64,000 nt of DNA, taken from the NCBI RefSeq assembly GCF_900115865.1, contig NZ_FOXY01000002.1:124001-188000 (forward strand), given 5' to 3'. Shown one piece after another: positions 28,241 through 38,167 of this stretch (its first letter is position 1; the number at the start of each line of letters is the position of its first letter). The notes beneath the pieces were generated by a model. The model worked only from the letters and a program-made list of their open reading frames with translations, did no database searches and was not told the origin of the DNA. The stretch comes from Donghicola eburneus. GTDB taxonomy: Bacteria; Pseudomonadota; Alphaproteobacteria; Rhodobacterales; Rhodobacteraceae. The translations under genes and the position numbers were made by a program.

Positions 28241-28317
28241 CGGGCTATAGCGCAGCCTGGTAGCGCGTCCGTCTGGGGGACGGAAGGTCGCAGGTTCGAG
28301 TCCTGCTAGCCCGACCA
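28241..28317 (+). tRNA. tRNA-Pro (GGG)
   Basis: A 77-nt cloverleaf can be folded by eye. The acceptor stem CGGGCTA pairs with TAGCCCG. The D arm is GCGC/GCGC. The anticodon stem is TCCGT/ACGGA with loop CTGGGGG (anticodon GGG). The T arm is GCAGG/CCTGC with TTCGAGT. CCA is encoded. It reads CCC and, by wobble, CCU codons. It is the only RNA gene I found here. Confidence 0.97.
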
Positions 28318-28320
28318 TTA

Positions 28321-28354
28321 AAACGCCCGAGTGCCTACACGGCCTCGGGCGTTT
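28321..28354 (+). terminator. Terminator-like hairpin after tRNA-Pro
   Basis: AAACGCCCGAG (28321-28331) pairs with CTCGGGCGTTT (28344-28354), an 11-bp stem with a 12-nt loop. The T tract is short. Confidence 0.7.
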
Positions 28355-28400
28355 AATGTATCTGGGGATCGGTAACGATCCGAAGCGAGGAGGCCGCGAC

Positions 28401-29480
28401 ATGACCCTGCCCACCGGTGTTTTGCCGAGTCAGACAATCTCTGAAATGGTTGAGAACGGTGCGATCACGATTGACGCCCCCCTGCTGACCGGCCAAGTCC
28501 AACCTGCCAGCCTCGATCTGCGCCTCGGCAAGGTAGCCTACCGGATACGCGCCTCGTTCCTACCGGGTCAAGGGGTGCCAGTGGCAGAGCGGCTGGACGA
28601 CTTCACCATGCACCAGATCGATCTGACGAATGGTGCCGTGCTGGAGAAGGGCTGCGTCTATCTGGTTCCGCTGATGGAGGGCTTGAACCTGCCCAACGGC
28701 ATCACCGCCGTGGCGAACGCCAAGTCCTCGACTGGCCGTCTGGACCTACTGACGCGCTGTGTGACCGACGGTGGCACAGAATTCGATCGCATTCCCGCAG
28801 GCTACTCTGGTCCCTTGTACACCGAGATTTGCCCGCGTTCGTTCAGTGTTCTGGTCCGCCCGGGCATGCGCCTGAACCAGATCCGTTTCCGCAATGGCCA
28901 AAGCGTGCTGGATGATGATGCCCTGCGCGCCTTGCACGCCTCTGAGACGCTGGTGAACGGAGAGCCAGTCATTGACGATGGTCTGGGCTTCTCGGTCGAT
29001 CTGAGGCTCTCTGGCACCGATCTTGTGGGCTACCGCGCGAAACCCCACACGGGTGTGATTGATCTGGACCGCATCGGCGCATATGACCCTGCCGAGTTTT
29101 GGGAAGAAATCCGCACCGACAAGGGCCGCATCATCCTCGACCCCGGTGCATTCTACATTCTGGTCAGCCAAGAGGCTGTACACATTCCCCCAGCCTACGC
29201 CGCCGAAATGGCGCCCTATCTCGCAATGGTTGGGGAATTTCGCGTGCACTATGCCGGGTTCTTCGACCCTGGCTTTGGCCACGCAGCAGTTGGCGGCTCC
29301 GGCGCACGCGGCGTCCTAGAGGTCCGCTGCCACGAAGCGCCATTTGTGCTCGAGCATGGGCAAGTCGTTGGGCGCCTGATCTATGAGAAAATGGCAGATC
29401 GTCCCGCGACTCTCTACGGCGCGGATCTGGCGTCGAACTATCAGGGACAGGGTCTCAAACTGTCCAAGCACTTCAAGTGA
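28401..29480 (+). CDS. dcd: Tandem-domain dCTP deaminase-like protein
   Basis: The 359-residue protein is about twice the length of classical Dcd and appears to hold two Dcd-type beta-barrel halves. The N-terminal half has VQPASLDLRLGKVAYRIRAS, the SSTGRLD catalytic-type motif, and RPGMRLNQIRFRNG. The C-terminal half has another SVDLRLSG, FFDPGFGHAAVGG and LEVRCHEAPFVLEHGQVVGRL. Dcd enzymes deaminate dCTP to dUTP for thymidylate synthesis. Each half retains different canonical motifs, so they may combine into one site. The ATG at 28401 has GAGGAGG upstream. Convergent with the 63-residue gene; the two stops abut as TGATCA. Confidence 0.85.
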   Translation: MTLPTGVLPSQTISEMVENGAITIDAPLLTGQVQPASLDLRLGKVAYRIRASFLPGQGVPVAERLDDFTMHQIDLTNGAVLEKGCVYLVPLMEGLNLPNGITAVANAKSSTGRLDLLTRCVTDGGTEFDRIPAGYSGPLYTEICPRSFSVLVRPGMRLNQIRFRNGQSVLDDDALRALHASETLVNGEPVIDDGLGFSVDLRLSGTDLVGYRAKPHTGVIDLDRIGAYDPAEFWEEIRTDKGRIILDPGAFYILVSQEAVHIPPAYAAEMAPYLAMVGEFRVHYAGFFDPGFGHAAVGGSGARGVLEVRCHEAPFVLEHGQVVGRLIYEKMADRPATLYGADLASNYQGQGLKLSKHFK

Positions 29481-29672
29481 TCAGAAGCGGCGCATCACAC
29501 GGCTGATTTGGCGCGCTTTCTTGGCGATATCACCATTCTTCTGACCGGAGACGGGGCCACCTTTGGACCCTTTTCCTTTGGAAAAATGGTCGATGCCAGC
29601 GTTGATGCCTTTGTTCATCAGGCGGCGTCCGAACAGACGCATGGCGATGTTGATGATCTGGTTGGCGTTCAT
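29481..29672 (-). CDS. Conserved-looking 63-residue basic protein
   Basis: No family recognised. The protein (MNANQIINIAMRLFGRRLM at the start) has an amphipathic N-terminal helix, a Gly/Lys-rich centre (SKGKGSKGGPVSG), and a basic C-terminal helix ending RVMRRF. It is strongly positively charged, so it could bind nucleic acid or membrane. The ATG at 29672 follows GAGGCCACC. It lies 68 bp downstream of scpB on the same strand and may belong to that operon. An in-frame extension to 29744 would overlap scpB and is unlikely. Confidence 0.65.
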   Translation of the reverse strand: MNANQIINIAMRLFGRRLMNKGINAGIDHFSKGKGSKGGPVSGQKNGDIAKKARQISRVMRRF

Positions 29673-29740
29673 GGTGGCCTCTCGGTTGCAACGTTTTAAA
29701 GGTACGCTCGCCGCGCACCATTTCAACCCGCAGACGTGGA

Positions 29741-30394
29741 TCAATCTTCGAACAACTCGGTTTGACCCGCCAATTCTTCGTCTTGATCCTCTTCGCCGCG
29801 CGGCGTGGGAATGGTCCCTGCCCCGAGCATCCGACTGTCGAGCAAGCCCGCTGAGCGCAGTTCTGACAGGCCTGGCAAATCACGCGCGCTCTCCAATCCG
29901 AAGTGATCCAAGAACTCTTGCGTCACGACAAAAGTCACCGGGCGTCCCGGTGTCATGCGGCGGCGGCCAAAGCGAATCCACTCCATATCCAACAGCTGGT
30001 CAATGGTGCCGCGACTCACGGTAACGCCGCGAATCTCTTCAATCTCAGCCCGGGTGACAGGCTGGTGATAGGCGATGATCGCCAGCGTCTCGATCGCAGC
30101 ACGGGACAGCTTGCGGACCTCGATCCGCTCTTGCTGCATAAGGAACGCCAGATCGGGCGCAGTGCGGAACGCCCAAGCATCGCCGACGCGCACCACACGC
30201 ACCCCCCTGCCCTCGTACCGCTTGCGCAGGTAGGCCAGCGCTTCGGCCGCGTCACAGCCATGGGGCATCCGCGCGTTCAACTCGGCAACGGTCACAGGCT
30301 CTGCGCTGGCAAAGAGAATGGCTTCGACCATACGCTCCTGCTCGGCGATGACTGGCGCGTCAAACAAGCTCTGTTCTTCGTCGTGCTTACTCAT
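29741..30394 (-). CDS. scpB: Segregation and condensation protein B
   Basis: ScpB is the winged-helix (kite) partner of ScpA in the SMC condensin complex. With the start at 30394 it has 217 residues. AEQERMVEAILFASAEPVTVAEL, the LSRAAIETLAIIAYHQPVTRAEIEEIRGV segment and LLDMEWIRFGRRRMTPGRPVTFVVTQEFLDHFGL are the family core. The acidic tail (EEDQDEELAGQ) is lineage-specific. It overlaps scpA by 8 bp. Confidence 0.95.
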   Translation of the reverse strand: MSKHDEEQSLFDAPVIAEQERMVEAILFASAEPVTVAELNARMPHGCDAAEALAYLRKRYEGRGVRVVRVGDAWAFRTAPDLAFLMQQERIEVRKLSRAAIETLAIIAYHQPVTRAEIEEIRGVTVSRGTIDQLLDMEWIRFGRRRMTPGRPVTFVVTQEFLDHFGLESARDLPGLSELRSAGLLDSRMLGAGTIPTPRGEEDQDEELAGQTELFED

Positions 30395-31196
30395 GGCGGT
30401 TTTCCCGTCGGCGCAACTGGATCGGCGCAAAGGTTTCGGTTTGGCGGATCTCGGCTTTGCCCTCTTTGACGAGTTCCAAAGAGGCAGCAAAGGTCGCAGC
30501 AGTGGCAGTCCGGCGGCGCTTGGGGTCCTCGACCCAGCCGTCCGGCAAATAGGTCGACAGGTCCACCCATTCACCGACAAAGCCGATCAGGCTCCGCATC
30601 TTTTCCAACGCTTCTTCCATGGTCAGGATGCTGTCGCGATCCAGCACAAAGGGGCGGAATTCATCCTTGGTCCGAATGCGGGCATACCCGCGCATTAGAT
30701 CGAGGATCGTGGCGGTGTATTGCACTTTGCGCACGCGCTCCATGTCCTCTGGCAAACCGCGGGCAAAGAAATCACGTCCCAATTGGTCCCGTGCCATCAG
30801 CTTGGCCGCTGCGTCACGCATGGCTTGCAGACGCTCCAGCTGGAACGCGAGATGTGCGGCCAGTTCTTCACCCGTGGGGCCATCCTCGGTCGGATCGGGG
30901 GGCAGCAGAAGGCGCGATTTCAAGAAGGTCAGCCACGCCGCCATCACCAGATAATCGGCGGCAAGCTCGATCCGCAGCTTCTTGGCTTTTTCTACGAACG
31001 CCAGATATTGCTGCGCCAGACGCAGAACGCTGACACGGCGCAGGTCGACTTTCTGGGTCCGCGACAGGGTGAGCAACACGTCCAGAGGCCCTTCAAAGCC
31101 TTCGACATCGACGATCAGCGCCTCGGCAGCGAGCCGGTCTTCGACGGTCGCGCCATCGCCCCGCCCGCGGGGATCATCGCTGAATAGATCGTCCAT
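30387..31196 (-). CDS. scpA: Segregation and condensation protein A
   Basis: ScpA is the kleisin that links SMC heads. The 269-residue protein shows the N-terminal kleisin motif VEGFEGPLDVLLTLSRTQKVDLRRVSVLRLAQQYL and DYLVMAAWLTFLKSRLLLPP. The C-terminal winged helix contains ATFAASLELVKEGKAEIRQTETFAPI. It starts 4 bp after nagZ and overlaps scpB, so argS-SPOR-nagZ-scpA-scpB look like one unit. Confidence 0.95.
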   Translation of the reverse strand: MDDLFSDDPRGRGDGATVEDRLAAEALIVDVEGFEGPLDVLLTLSRTQKVDLRRVSVLRLAQQYLAFVEKAKKLRIELAADYLVMAAWLTFLKSRLLLPPDPTEDGPTGEELAAHLAFQLERLQAMRDAAAKLMARDQLGRDFFARGLPEDMERVRKVQYTATILDLMRGYARIRTKDEFRPFVLDRDSILTMEEALEKMRSLIGFVGEWVDLSTYLPDGWVEDPKRRRTATAATFAASLELVKEGKAEIRQTETFAPIQLRRRENRHE

Positions 31197-31200
31197 GGCC

Positions 31201-32190
31201 TCACCCGTTCAAGAGGGAGGAAAATTCTGCCTCTAGGGCCGAAATGTCAATATCGCGGGGGGATAGCCGCTGCGCCAAGGCCCGCTCCGCACGAACCTCC
31301 GCCTGTTCGGTCAGGTCACCACAGACGTTGGCAATACTCTCCATCTCGTCGAGCTCACCGTTGCAGTGCAAAACCACATCGCAGCCTGCCGCGATCGCTT
31401 TCTCAGACCGACGCGCAACAGTGCCGGACAGCGCGCCCATGCTGATGTCGTCGGTCATGATCAACCCGTCAAAGCCGATGTCTTGGCGGATTAAGCGCAT
31501 CATCTTGGGCGACAGGGTGGCGGGGCGGTCATCCAGTGCCTCAAACACCAAATGTGCCGTCATACCCAAGGGTAAATCGCTCAGCGCCTTGAACGCCGCG
31601 AAATCCACGTTACTCAGGGTCTCTGCATCGATATCCACACGAGGCAAATCCAAGTGGCTGTCCACGCGGGCCCGACCATGGCCGGGCATATGCTTCAGCA
31701 CCGGAAGCACGCCGCCATCTAGATGCCCCTCGGCGCAGGCACGGGCATTGGCAATCACATCTTGAAGTTCCTCGCCATAGCAGCGGTTGCGCAGGAACGG
31801 ATGAGTATCCGCGCGGGCCACATCGGCCATCGGCGCGCAATTCCCGTCGATGCCAAAAGACAGCAGTTCTGCCGCAATCAGGCGGTAGCGCAGCCAGAAC
31901 GCACGGGCGGCATTGGGACCGGCCGCGCGGGCCATTTCCAAGGGCGGCGTCCAATCACGCACCAGCGGTGGCCGCAAACGCGCCACGCGTCCCCCCTCTT
32001 GGTCAATGAAGATAGGCGCGTTCCAACCGACCGACTCGCGCAGATCCGCTGTCAGCTTTCGCAGCTGCTCCGCGCTCTCGATGTTCCGTGCAAACAGGAT
32101 AAAGCCCCACGGTTGCGCGGCCCTGAAAAAGTCACGCTCGGCGCCTGTCAGCACAGGCCCCGAGCATCCAAAGATAGCGGCAAGGTTCAT
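31201..32190 (-). CDS. nagZ: Beta-N-acetylhexosaminidase NagZ (GH3)
   Basis: NagZ removes N-acetylglucosamine from anhydro-muropeptides in peptidoglycan recycling. The 329-residue cytoplasmic protein has WGFILFARNIES, FIDQEGGRVARLRPP, VLKHMPGHGRARVDSHLDLP with the catalytic His and Asp loop, and FDGLIMTDDISMGAL with the nucleophile. It is 3 bp downstream of the SPOR gene. The pairing with a SPOR protein, which binds denuded glycan, fits a cell-wall theme. Confidence 0.94.
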   Translation of the reverse strand: MNLAAIFGCSGPVLTGAERDFFRAAQPWGFILFARNIESAEQLRKLTADLRESVGWNAPIFIDQEGGRVARLRPPLVRDWTPPLEMARAAGPNAARAFWLRYRLIAAELLSFGIDGNCAPMADVARADTHPFLRNRCYGEELQDVIANARACAEGHLDGGVLPVLKHMPGHGRARVDSHLDLPRVDIDAETLSNVDFAAFKALSDLPLGMTAHLVFEALDDRPATLSPKMMRLIRQDIGFDGLIMTDDISMGALSGTVARRSEKAIAAGCDVVLHCNGELDEMESIANVCGDLTEQAEVRAERALAQRLSPRDIDISALEAEFSSLLNG

Positions 32191-32193
32191 GGG

Positions 32194-33192
32194 TTAGCGC
32201 AGCGCGATCGGAATACAGGCCGCGTTGCCCGCCACCAGCACCGAGCAGAACCGGCGCGAGTCGGCCAGGTCGTCAAAGCCGTGCACACGCAGGCGGTAGA
32301 AAATGCGCCCACCACTCTCGGCCTTTTGGATCACACGGCTTTTGCCGTCGAAAAACTCAGCGAATTGGCCGCTGATGCGGGTCCATTCCACGCGCGCGAT
32401 TTCGGGGCTCTCATAGGCGCCAAGCTGCACCAAACGGGTGCCAGCAGGCAGCGCGGTTGCGTCAAGTTCCGTTGCAGGCGATGTGATGGAGGCGACGAAG
32501 TCATCGCTGGCCGATGCGACCTGAACCGAGTCTCCTGCGGGGAACGGGCGAATCTGCGGGCGCAGGGCGACCACTGCGGAATCAGCAACGTCGTCCAGCA
32601 TCAACGTTTCTTGGGGTTTCACTGCCAAAGCCAGTTGATTCGCCAAAGCCGCGAAGTCGTCTTCGGTATCAACAACGTTATCCAGCGGAACGGGAATGTT
32701 TGCCTCATCTACCAAAACGTCGGAATCGTTTTCTGCGAATTCGGTCGACTCTGCAGGGACTGGCTCGACAGGCATGATTTCGGACAGCGGAGCGTCCTCT
32801 GCGGCGACGTCCAGCTGTTCCGGAGCTAGGACGACTTGCTCAACGGGTGCGTTGTTCGCGCCTGCTGCCACCACTTCATTGACCGCGAGGCCCAGATTTT
32901 CGGCTTGTTCGCCACCGGGATCGGCGGGAGCCACGCGCACAGGCCCCTCCATCGCGGCGACGACGGGGATGCCGCTGACATCCCGCACAATCGTCCCGTA
33001 ACCCCATAGAACAACAGCAGAAACCACAGCCACAGAGGCCACAGAACCGACAATATTAATCAGCTTGCGGCGCGGGCTGTCTTCGACAACGAAGTCCTGC
33101 ATGTAGTCTGCGGGGTCATCCCAGCCATAGTTTCCACCATACTGGTTATAGGGCGTGTAACCGCCCTGTGACGATTGATAATCCGCCATCAC
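32194..33192 (-). CDS. SPOR-domain membrane protein
   Basis: The 332-residue protein has a Tyr/Gly/Gln-rich cytoplasmic start (SSQGGYTPYNQYGGNYG), one membrane span near residues 45-65 (IVGSVASVAVVSAVVLWGYG), and a long acidic linker. A C-terminal SPOR domain (about 250-330) contains TRLVQLGAYESPEIARVEW and GRIFYRLRVHGFDDL. SPOR domains bind peptidoglycan lacking stem peptides at the division site. The gene is between argS and nagZ, a common order in this family of bacteria. Confidence 0.9.
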   Translation of the reverse strand: MMADYQSSQGGYTPYNQYGGNYGWDDPADYMQDFVVEDSPRRKLINIVGSVASVAVVSAVVLWGYGTIVRDVSGIPVVAAMEGPVRVAPADPGGEQAENLGLAVNEVVAAGANNAPVEQVVLAPEQLDVAAEDAPLSEIMPVEPVPAESTEFAENDSDVLVDEANIPVPLDNVVDTEDDFAALANQLALAVKPQETLMLDDVADSAVVALRPQIRPFPAGDSVQVASASDDFVASITSPATELDATALPAGTRLVQLGAYESPEIARVEWTRISGQFAEFFDGKSRVIQKAESGGRIFYRLRVHGFDDLADSRRFCSVLVAGNAACIPIALR

Positions 33193-33269
33193 TGCCTCTC
33201 TGATCCCAGCGATCCCGGACTGCCGCTGGTTATATCTACTGCTCGTGTCTCGCCTGTGGGCTGCGTTCT

Positions 33270-35015
33270 TTAGCGCAGTTCCTCAGCTGGCGTGACACCC
33301 AAGATACCAAGACCGGCTGCAATCACAACGGCTGTCGAACGCGCTAGGGCGATTTTTGCTTGCGATGTGGCAGAATCGTCGTCCTGAATGAATCTCAGGC
33401 TGGTATTCTCGTTGCCACGGTTCCAGAGGCCGTGCAAATCCGATGCCAATTCATACAGATAGAAGGCGATGCGGTGCGGCTCGTTGGTGCGCGCAGCGAT
33501 TTCCACCAGACGCGGCCATTCCGCAATCTTCTTGAGCAGGTTCAATTCGGCTTCGTGGTCCAGCTTGGTGTGGTCCGCCGCCAGCAGGGTCGCGTCATCG
33601 GCCTCGATGCCCGCCTCTGCTGCCTTGCGCAGGACCGAAGCCACACGCGCATGCGCGTACTGCACGTAGAAGACGGGGTTGTCCTTGGACTGTTCCAGAA
33701 CCTTGTCGAAGTCAAAATCGAGCGGCGCGTCGTTCTTGCGGGTCAACATCACGAAACGGGTCACATCGGGGCCAACCTGCTCGACCACGTCGCGGAGCAT
33801 GATGAAGGTCCCTGCCCGCTTGGACATCTTGAAGGGTTCACCGTTCTTGAACAGCTTCACCAGCTGGCACAGCTTGATATCGACGGGGACTTTGCCGCCT
33901 GACAGCGCGCTGACAGCGGCCTTCATGCGTTTGACATAGCCACCGTGGTCGGCGCCAAAGACGTCGATCAGCAGGTCAAAGCCGCGCTGCACCTTGTCGT
34001 AGTGATAGGCGATATCGGGCGCGAAGTAAGTCCACGCGCCGTCCGACTTCTTGATCGGGCGGTCTACGTCGTCGCCATAGTCGGTCGACTTGAAAAGGGT
34101 CTGTTCGCGGGGTTCCCAATCCTCGGGCAGCTTGCCTTTGGGGGGCTCCAGCGTGCCGCGATAGATCAGGCCCTTGTCGGTCAGATCCTGAATAGCGCCC
34201 TCGATCCGGCCTGTGCCGTAGAGCGATTTCTCGCTGTAGAACACGTCCATCTCAACGCCGAGCATCTTCAGATCCTCGCGAATAAGATCCATCATCGCTT
34301 CGGTGGCGAACTCGCGCACTTCGGTCAGCCAGACATCTTCGGGCTGGTCGACAAAAGCGTCGCCGACCTTGTCCTTCAGGTTCGCGCCGACTTCGATCAG
34401 GTACTCACCGGGGTATGTGCCGTCTTCGAATGCCACTTCCTGACCGTGGGCCTCAAGGTAGCGCAGGTAGACAGACCGCGCCAGAACGTCGACCTGAGCG
34501 CCGCCATCGTTGATGTAGTATTCACGGGTCACGTTGTAGCCGGCAAAGTCCAGCAGGCTCGCCAGCGCATCACCGAAAACCGCACCACGGGTGTGACCGA
34601 CATGCAGCGGACCGGTGGGGTTCGCGGAAACGTATTCAACGTTCACCTTCTTGCCCGCGCCAAGGTTCGAGCGACCAAACTTGGTGCCACCGTTCAGCAC
34701 AGCCGCAACCAGCCCCTGCCAGACGGCAGGCGCAAGACGCAGGTTGATAAAACCGGGGCCAGCGACTTCGGCGCTAGTGATGCGATCGTCTGCGGTCAGT
34801 TTCTCGACCAGCTTTTCGGCGATGTCCCGGGGCTTGGCTTTGGCAGCCTTGGCCAGCACCATCGCGGCATTGGTTGCCATGTCCCCGTGCAGCGGATCAC
34901 GCGGCGGCTCCACCGTGACGTTGGCGAAATCGAGGCCCTCGGGCAGCGCGCCCTCGGCCTGCATCTGCCCGAGCGCGGCAAGAACAACAGCGTGAATATC
35001 GGTAAAGAGGTTCAT
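33270..35015 (-). CDS. argS: Arginyl-tRNA synthetase
   Basis: A 581-residue class I synthetase. The N-terminal Add-1 domain is followed by the HIGH-type motif [14 protein letters not shown] near residue 135, the KMSK-like [10 protein letters not shown] near 380, and the anticodon-binding helical C-terminus, which ends with [18 protein letters not shown]. It charges tRNA-Arg. First gene of the minus-strand argS-scpB run. Confidence 0.97.
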   Translation of the reverse strand: MNLFTDIHAVVLAALGQMQAEGALPEGLDFANVTVEPPRDPLHGDMATNAAMVLAKAAKAKPRDIAEKLVEKLTADDRITSAEVAGPGFINLRLAPAVWQGLVAAVLNGGTKFGRSNLGAGKKVNVEYVSANPTGPLHVGHTRGAVFGDALASLLDFAGYNVTREYYINDGGAQVDVLARSVYLRYLEAHGQEVAFEDGTYPGEYLIEVGANLKDKVGDAFVDQPEDVWLTEVREFATEAMMDLIREDLKMLGVEMDVFYSEKSLYGTGRIEGAIQDLTDKGLIYRGTLEPPKGKLPEDWEPREQTLFKSTDYGDDVDRPIKKSDGAWTYFAPDIAYHYDKVQRGFDLLIDVFGADHGGYVKRMKAAVSALSGGKVPVDIKLCQLVKLFKNGEPFKMSKRAGTFIMLRDVVEQVGPDVTRFVMLTRKNDAPLDFDFDKVLEQSKDNPVFYVQYAHARVASVLRKAAEAGIEADDATLLAADHTKLDHEAELNLLKKIAEWPRLVEIAARTNEPHRIAFYLYELASDLHGLWNRGNENTSLRFIQDDDSATSQAKIALARSTAVVIAAGLGILGVTPAEELR

Positions 35016-35067
35016 AGGTCCAATCCTGTCTGATTGGGGACGGGATGTACCAGCCCTATGCCCCGCG

Positions 35068-36891
35068 TCAATCCCGAGAGGTAGAATCCTCCTTGGGGGG
35101 CAGCATTGCCAACAGGGTCACGCCCGACTTTTCACGCGGGGGATGTTCCGGTCCGAGCAAACGCACGCTCCCGTTTTCGAAAAGCTCCATCATTGGAACC
35201 CCGTCGGGACGATCCGCTTCCCATTGTTCGAGCGTGTAATCGTCGGTCAGGTTCGTACGGCCAAAACGCCAGCCTTGGAGCATCAAACTGCTGAGTTCGC
35301 GGTGCGTGCGGCCCGAGCCCAATTCACGGCCGCCCAGAGTTACAGGCAGCGTGTGACGGCGGGACTCCTCGCGTGAACGGGCGATCTGCCAGACGTTCTC
35401 ACGGCCAAACTCGGGGGCCAGATCGGTCGCCACGAGCGTATTGTAGGCGTCATTATCCGTGGCTGCGATGACCTTTTCAAAGGGGACCAAATCCAGCGTA
35501 TTGTGTGCATCTTCGGACAGGATATCCCCGTAATAGGTGCGCACTCCGGCCTCTCGAGCACTGCGCAGGCGCGATCGATTGCGATCAACGACCAGCACGG
35601 GTATCTCGGCATCCTGCAAAGCCTTGGCCAGCGCCGTCGACCAGCGTGATCCCCCCACGATCAACACGCCAGAAGCGCGATCCGCAGTGAGCCCCAGCCA
35701 GCCCGCCAATGGCGCCAGAGTAAAACCGTGCCACACCACCGTGGCCGCGACGAGCGCGAACGCGAGCGCCGGAATTTTGGACGCGTCATCATACCCCAAT
35801 TCCACCAAACGCTCTGCAAAAAGACCTGCAACCGCAACCAAGACCACCCCGCGCGGCCCCGTAAGCGCGATCAAGATGCGCTCTTTCATGGGCACGTCAG
35901 ATCCCAAAAGAGACACCATGACCGTCACCGGACGGGCCAGCAAAATCACTACGATGATAAAACCCAGCGTGCTCCATTCCATCGCAAACAGGGTGTCGCG
36001 GTCCATGTTGGCGGCAAGCAGAATAAAGACGCCGGACACCAGTAGAACGGTCGCGTGTTCTTTGAACCTGCGCAATTCATCGTAGCTGGGAAGCTCTGCG
36101 TTGGCGATCACAACGCCCATCACGGTCACTGCCAGCAACCCGCTTTCGTGCAGAACAGCGTCAGAGGCTGCAAAGACTGCCACCAAAACGGTGAACAGCA
36201 CAGGGACCTTCATGTATTCTGGCACGACCCCGCGGGTGAAACCTTGGGCGATACCCCAACCCGCTGCCAGGCCAAGAATGGTCGCAACGCCGATACCCAA
36301 CGAAAATTCGGTGACAGCCTCGCCCACTGTTGCGGTGTCTGCCATCACGAGAACCACGGTAAATGCCAGAACAGCCGCCAGCGCGCCCACCGGATCGTTC
36401 ACGATCGCTTCCCACTGCAGCAGCTTAGCGGGGCGCTGTTGCAACCGCGCCTGACGTAAAAGCGGCGCGATCACGGTTGGCCCAGTGACCACCATAATCC
36501 CGCCAAAGACGCTGGACGCCGCCCATCCGAGACCAGCGGTATAATGCAAGGCCGCAGCTGACAGAGCCCACCCAAGGGGCGCCCCGATGAAGACCAACCG
36601 CCTGACGCCAACACGCGCCTCTCGCAGTGAATGGAAGTCGAGGGTCAGCCCGCCCTCAAATAGGATAATCGCCACCGCGATGCTGATCATCGGCTTCATC
36701 AGCGGGCCGATGTCCCGCGCGGGGTCAAAAATTCCCAGACCTGGCCCGACGATCAGACCAGCCAGCAACATCAGAACAATGGCGGGCATCCGCAGACGCC
36801 AGGCCAGCCACTGGCTCCCGACACCCAAGGCTCCAACCAGCGCAATCGCATTTACGGGACCAAGCCCCGCCACTTCACTCGCTACAGCCAT
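35068..36891 (-). CDS. Cation:proton antiporter with TrkA-N domain (CPA family)
   Basis: The 607-residue protein has 12-13 hydrophobic segments (about 10-410), with [29 protein letters not shown] and [16 protein letters not shown], which is typical of Na+/H+ exchangers. [17 protein letters not shown] holds the paired Asn-Asp. A cytoplasmic TrkA-N nucleotide-binding domain follows ([17 protein letters not shown] ... [18 protein letters not shown]) with a C-terminal extension. K+ or Na+ specificity cannot be told apart. It lies 52 bp upstream of argS on the same strand reading order dgt-antiporter-argS. Confidence 0.9.
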   Translation of the reverse strand: MAVASEVAGLGPVNAIALVGALGVGSQWLAWRLRMPAIVLMLLAGLIVGPGLGIFDPARDIGPLMKPMISIAVAIILFEGGLTLDFHSLREARVGVRRLVFIGAPLGWALSAAALHYTAGLGWAASSVFGGIMVVTGPTVIAPLLRQARLQQRPAKLLQWEAIVNDPVGALAAVLAFTVVLVMADTATVGEAVTEFSLGIGVATILGLAAGWGIAQGFTRGVVPEYMKVPVLFTVLVAVFAASDAVLHESGLLAVTVMGVVIANAELPSYDELRRFKEHATVLLVSGVFILLAANMDRDTLFAMEWSTLGFIIVVILLARPVTVMVSLLGSDVPMKERILIALTGPRGVVLVAVAGLFAERLVELGYDDASKIPALAFALVAATVVWHGFTLAPLAGWLGLTADRASGVLIVGGSRWSTALAKALQDAEIPVLVVDRNRSRLRSAREAGVRTYYGDILSEDAHNTLDLVPFEKVIAATDNDAYNTLVATDLAPEFGRENVWQIARSREESRRHTLPVTLGGRELGSGRTHRELSSLMLQGWRFGRTNLTDDYTLEQWEADRPDGVPMMELFENGSVRLLGPEHPPREKSGVTLLAMLPPKEDSTSRD

Positions 36892-36909
36892 GGATGTTCC
36901 TTCGTCGTC

Positions 36910-38091
36910 TTATCGTTGTGCCGGTCCGTGCAGATCCCCTAGCCCCTGTCCACCGCACAGCCGCGCATGCTCTAGCAGTGCGAACCGGTCGGTCATGCCA
37001 GAAACATAGTCGGCAACGCTGCGCGCGATCTCTGTCTCACCTTGGTCCCGAACAGCCGCAATCTGGGCCTGCCAGTTCTCTGGCAACATCCGTGGATCGT
37101 TCAGATAAGTCTGGAACAGATCGATCGTCACCTGCGTCACGCGCTTGCGCACTTCGACAACAGAAGGGGCGCGGTACATCCGCGTGAACAGGAAACGACG
37201 GATGACGTTGATCTGTTCCCTCAGATCGTCAGAAAATGTCACCATTGCAATTCCGGCCATGCGTAATTCTTCGACCGAGCCTGCGCCCGACGCTTTCAGC
37301 TTGGCCTGCGCTGTATCGATGACGTCACTGACCATAACCCCAAAGACGCGGCGCAAAGCCTCATAGCGGCGGCGGCGTGGGTCGAGATTGGGGTACTTGG
37401 CATCCACCTCGGCATATGCGTCACAGACGATAGGCAGTGCCGCGACCTCTTCTTCGGTAAAGAGCCCTGCCCGCAACCCATCCTGCAGATCGTGGTTATT
37501 ATAGGCCACATCGTCCGCAATCGCGGCCACTTGCGCCTCGGCGCTGGCGTGGGTGGAAAGCTCCAGATCGTGGCGAGCGTTGTATTCGGCCAAGGCATAG
37601 GGGTGCGGCGCGGGCACCGGCCCGTTGTGCTTGGCAATCCCTTCCAGCGTTTCCCACGTCAGGTTCAGCCCGTCGAAATCCGCGTAGTGGGTCTCAAGCT
37701 TGGTCACGATCCGCAGGGCTTGGGCATTGTGATCGAACCCGCCAAACGGGGCCATCAACTCGGCCAAGGCGTCTTCACCCGTGTGTCCGAACGGGGTGTG
37801 GCCCAGATCGTGCGCCAACGCGACCGCCTCGGTCAGTTCCTGATTCAGACCCAAAGCGCCCGCGATCGTGCGCGCGACTTGGGCAACCTCCAACGAATGG
37901 GTCAGTCGGGTGCGGTAATAATCGCCCTCGTGTTCCACAAAGACCTGAGTCTTGTGCTTCAACCGCCGAAATGCGCTGGAATGGAGGATACGGTCCCTGT
38001 CCCGCTGGAAACATGACCGGAAGGTGCTGCCTTCTTCCTCAAAAAGCCGGCCGCGACTGCGCGCCGGATCACATGCGTAGGGTGCTTGCAT
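36910..38091 (-). CDS. dgt: Deoxyguanosinetriphosphate triphosphohydrolase-like protein
   Basis: The 393-residue protein is an HD-domain phosphohydrolase. The metal site is read from RLTHSLEVAQVARTIAGAL, ALAHDLGHTPFGHTGEDAL, and IADDVAYNNHDLQDG further on. FRRLKHKTQVFVEHEGDYYRTR precedes them. It likely hydrolyses dNTPs to nucleoside and triphosphate; exact substrate preference is unknown. The ATG at 38091 was chosen because the longer frame overlaps the divergent iron-sulphur gene's leader. Confidence 0.92.
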   Translation of the reverse strand: MQAPYACDPARSRGRLFEEEGSTFRSCFQRDRDRILHSSAFRRLKHKTQVFVEHEGDYYRTRLTHSLEVAQVARTIAGALGLNQELTEAVALAHDLGHTPFGHTGEDALAELMAPFGGFDHNAQALRIVTKLETHYADFDGLNLTWETLEGIAKHNGPVPAPHPYALAEYNARHDLELSTHASAEAQVAAIADDVAYNNHDLQDGLRAGLFTEEEVAALPIVCDAYAEVDAKYPNLDPRRRRYEALRRVFGVMVSDVIDTAQAKLKASGAGSVEELRMAGIAMVTFSDDLREQINVIRRFLFTRMYRAPSVVEVRKRVTQVTIDLFQTYLNDPRMLPENWQAQIAAVRDQGETEIARSVADYVSGMTDRFALLEHARLCGGQGLGDLHGPAQR

Positions 38092-38167
38092 GCCCCCTCC
38101 TTGTCGCTTGGTGCTGCACCACATATATTCGAGAAGTCCGCCAATGCAAAAACTTCGGAGATCATTG

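Noticed and set aside
28241-28317. tRNA-Pro as an integration site for a genomic island
   Set aside because: Genes on both sides are core, with no integrase or partial tRNA repeat seen.
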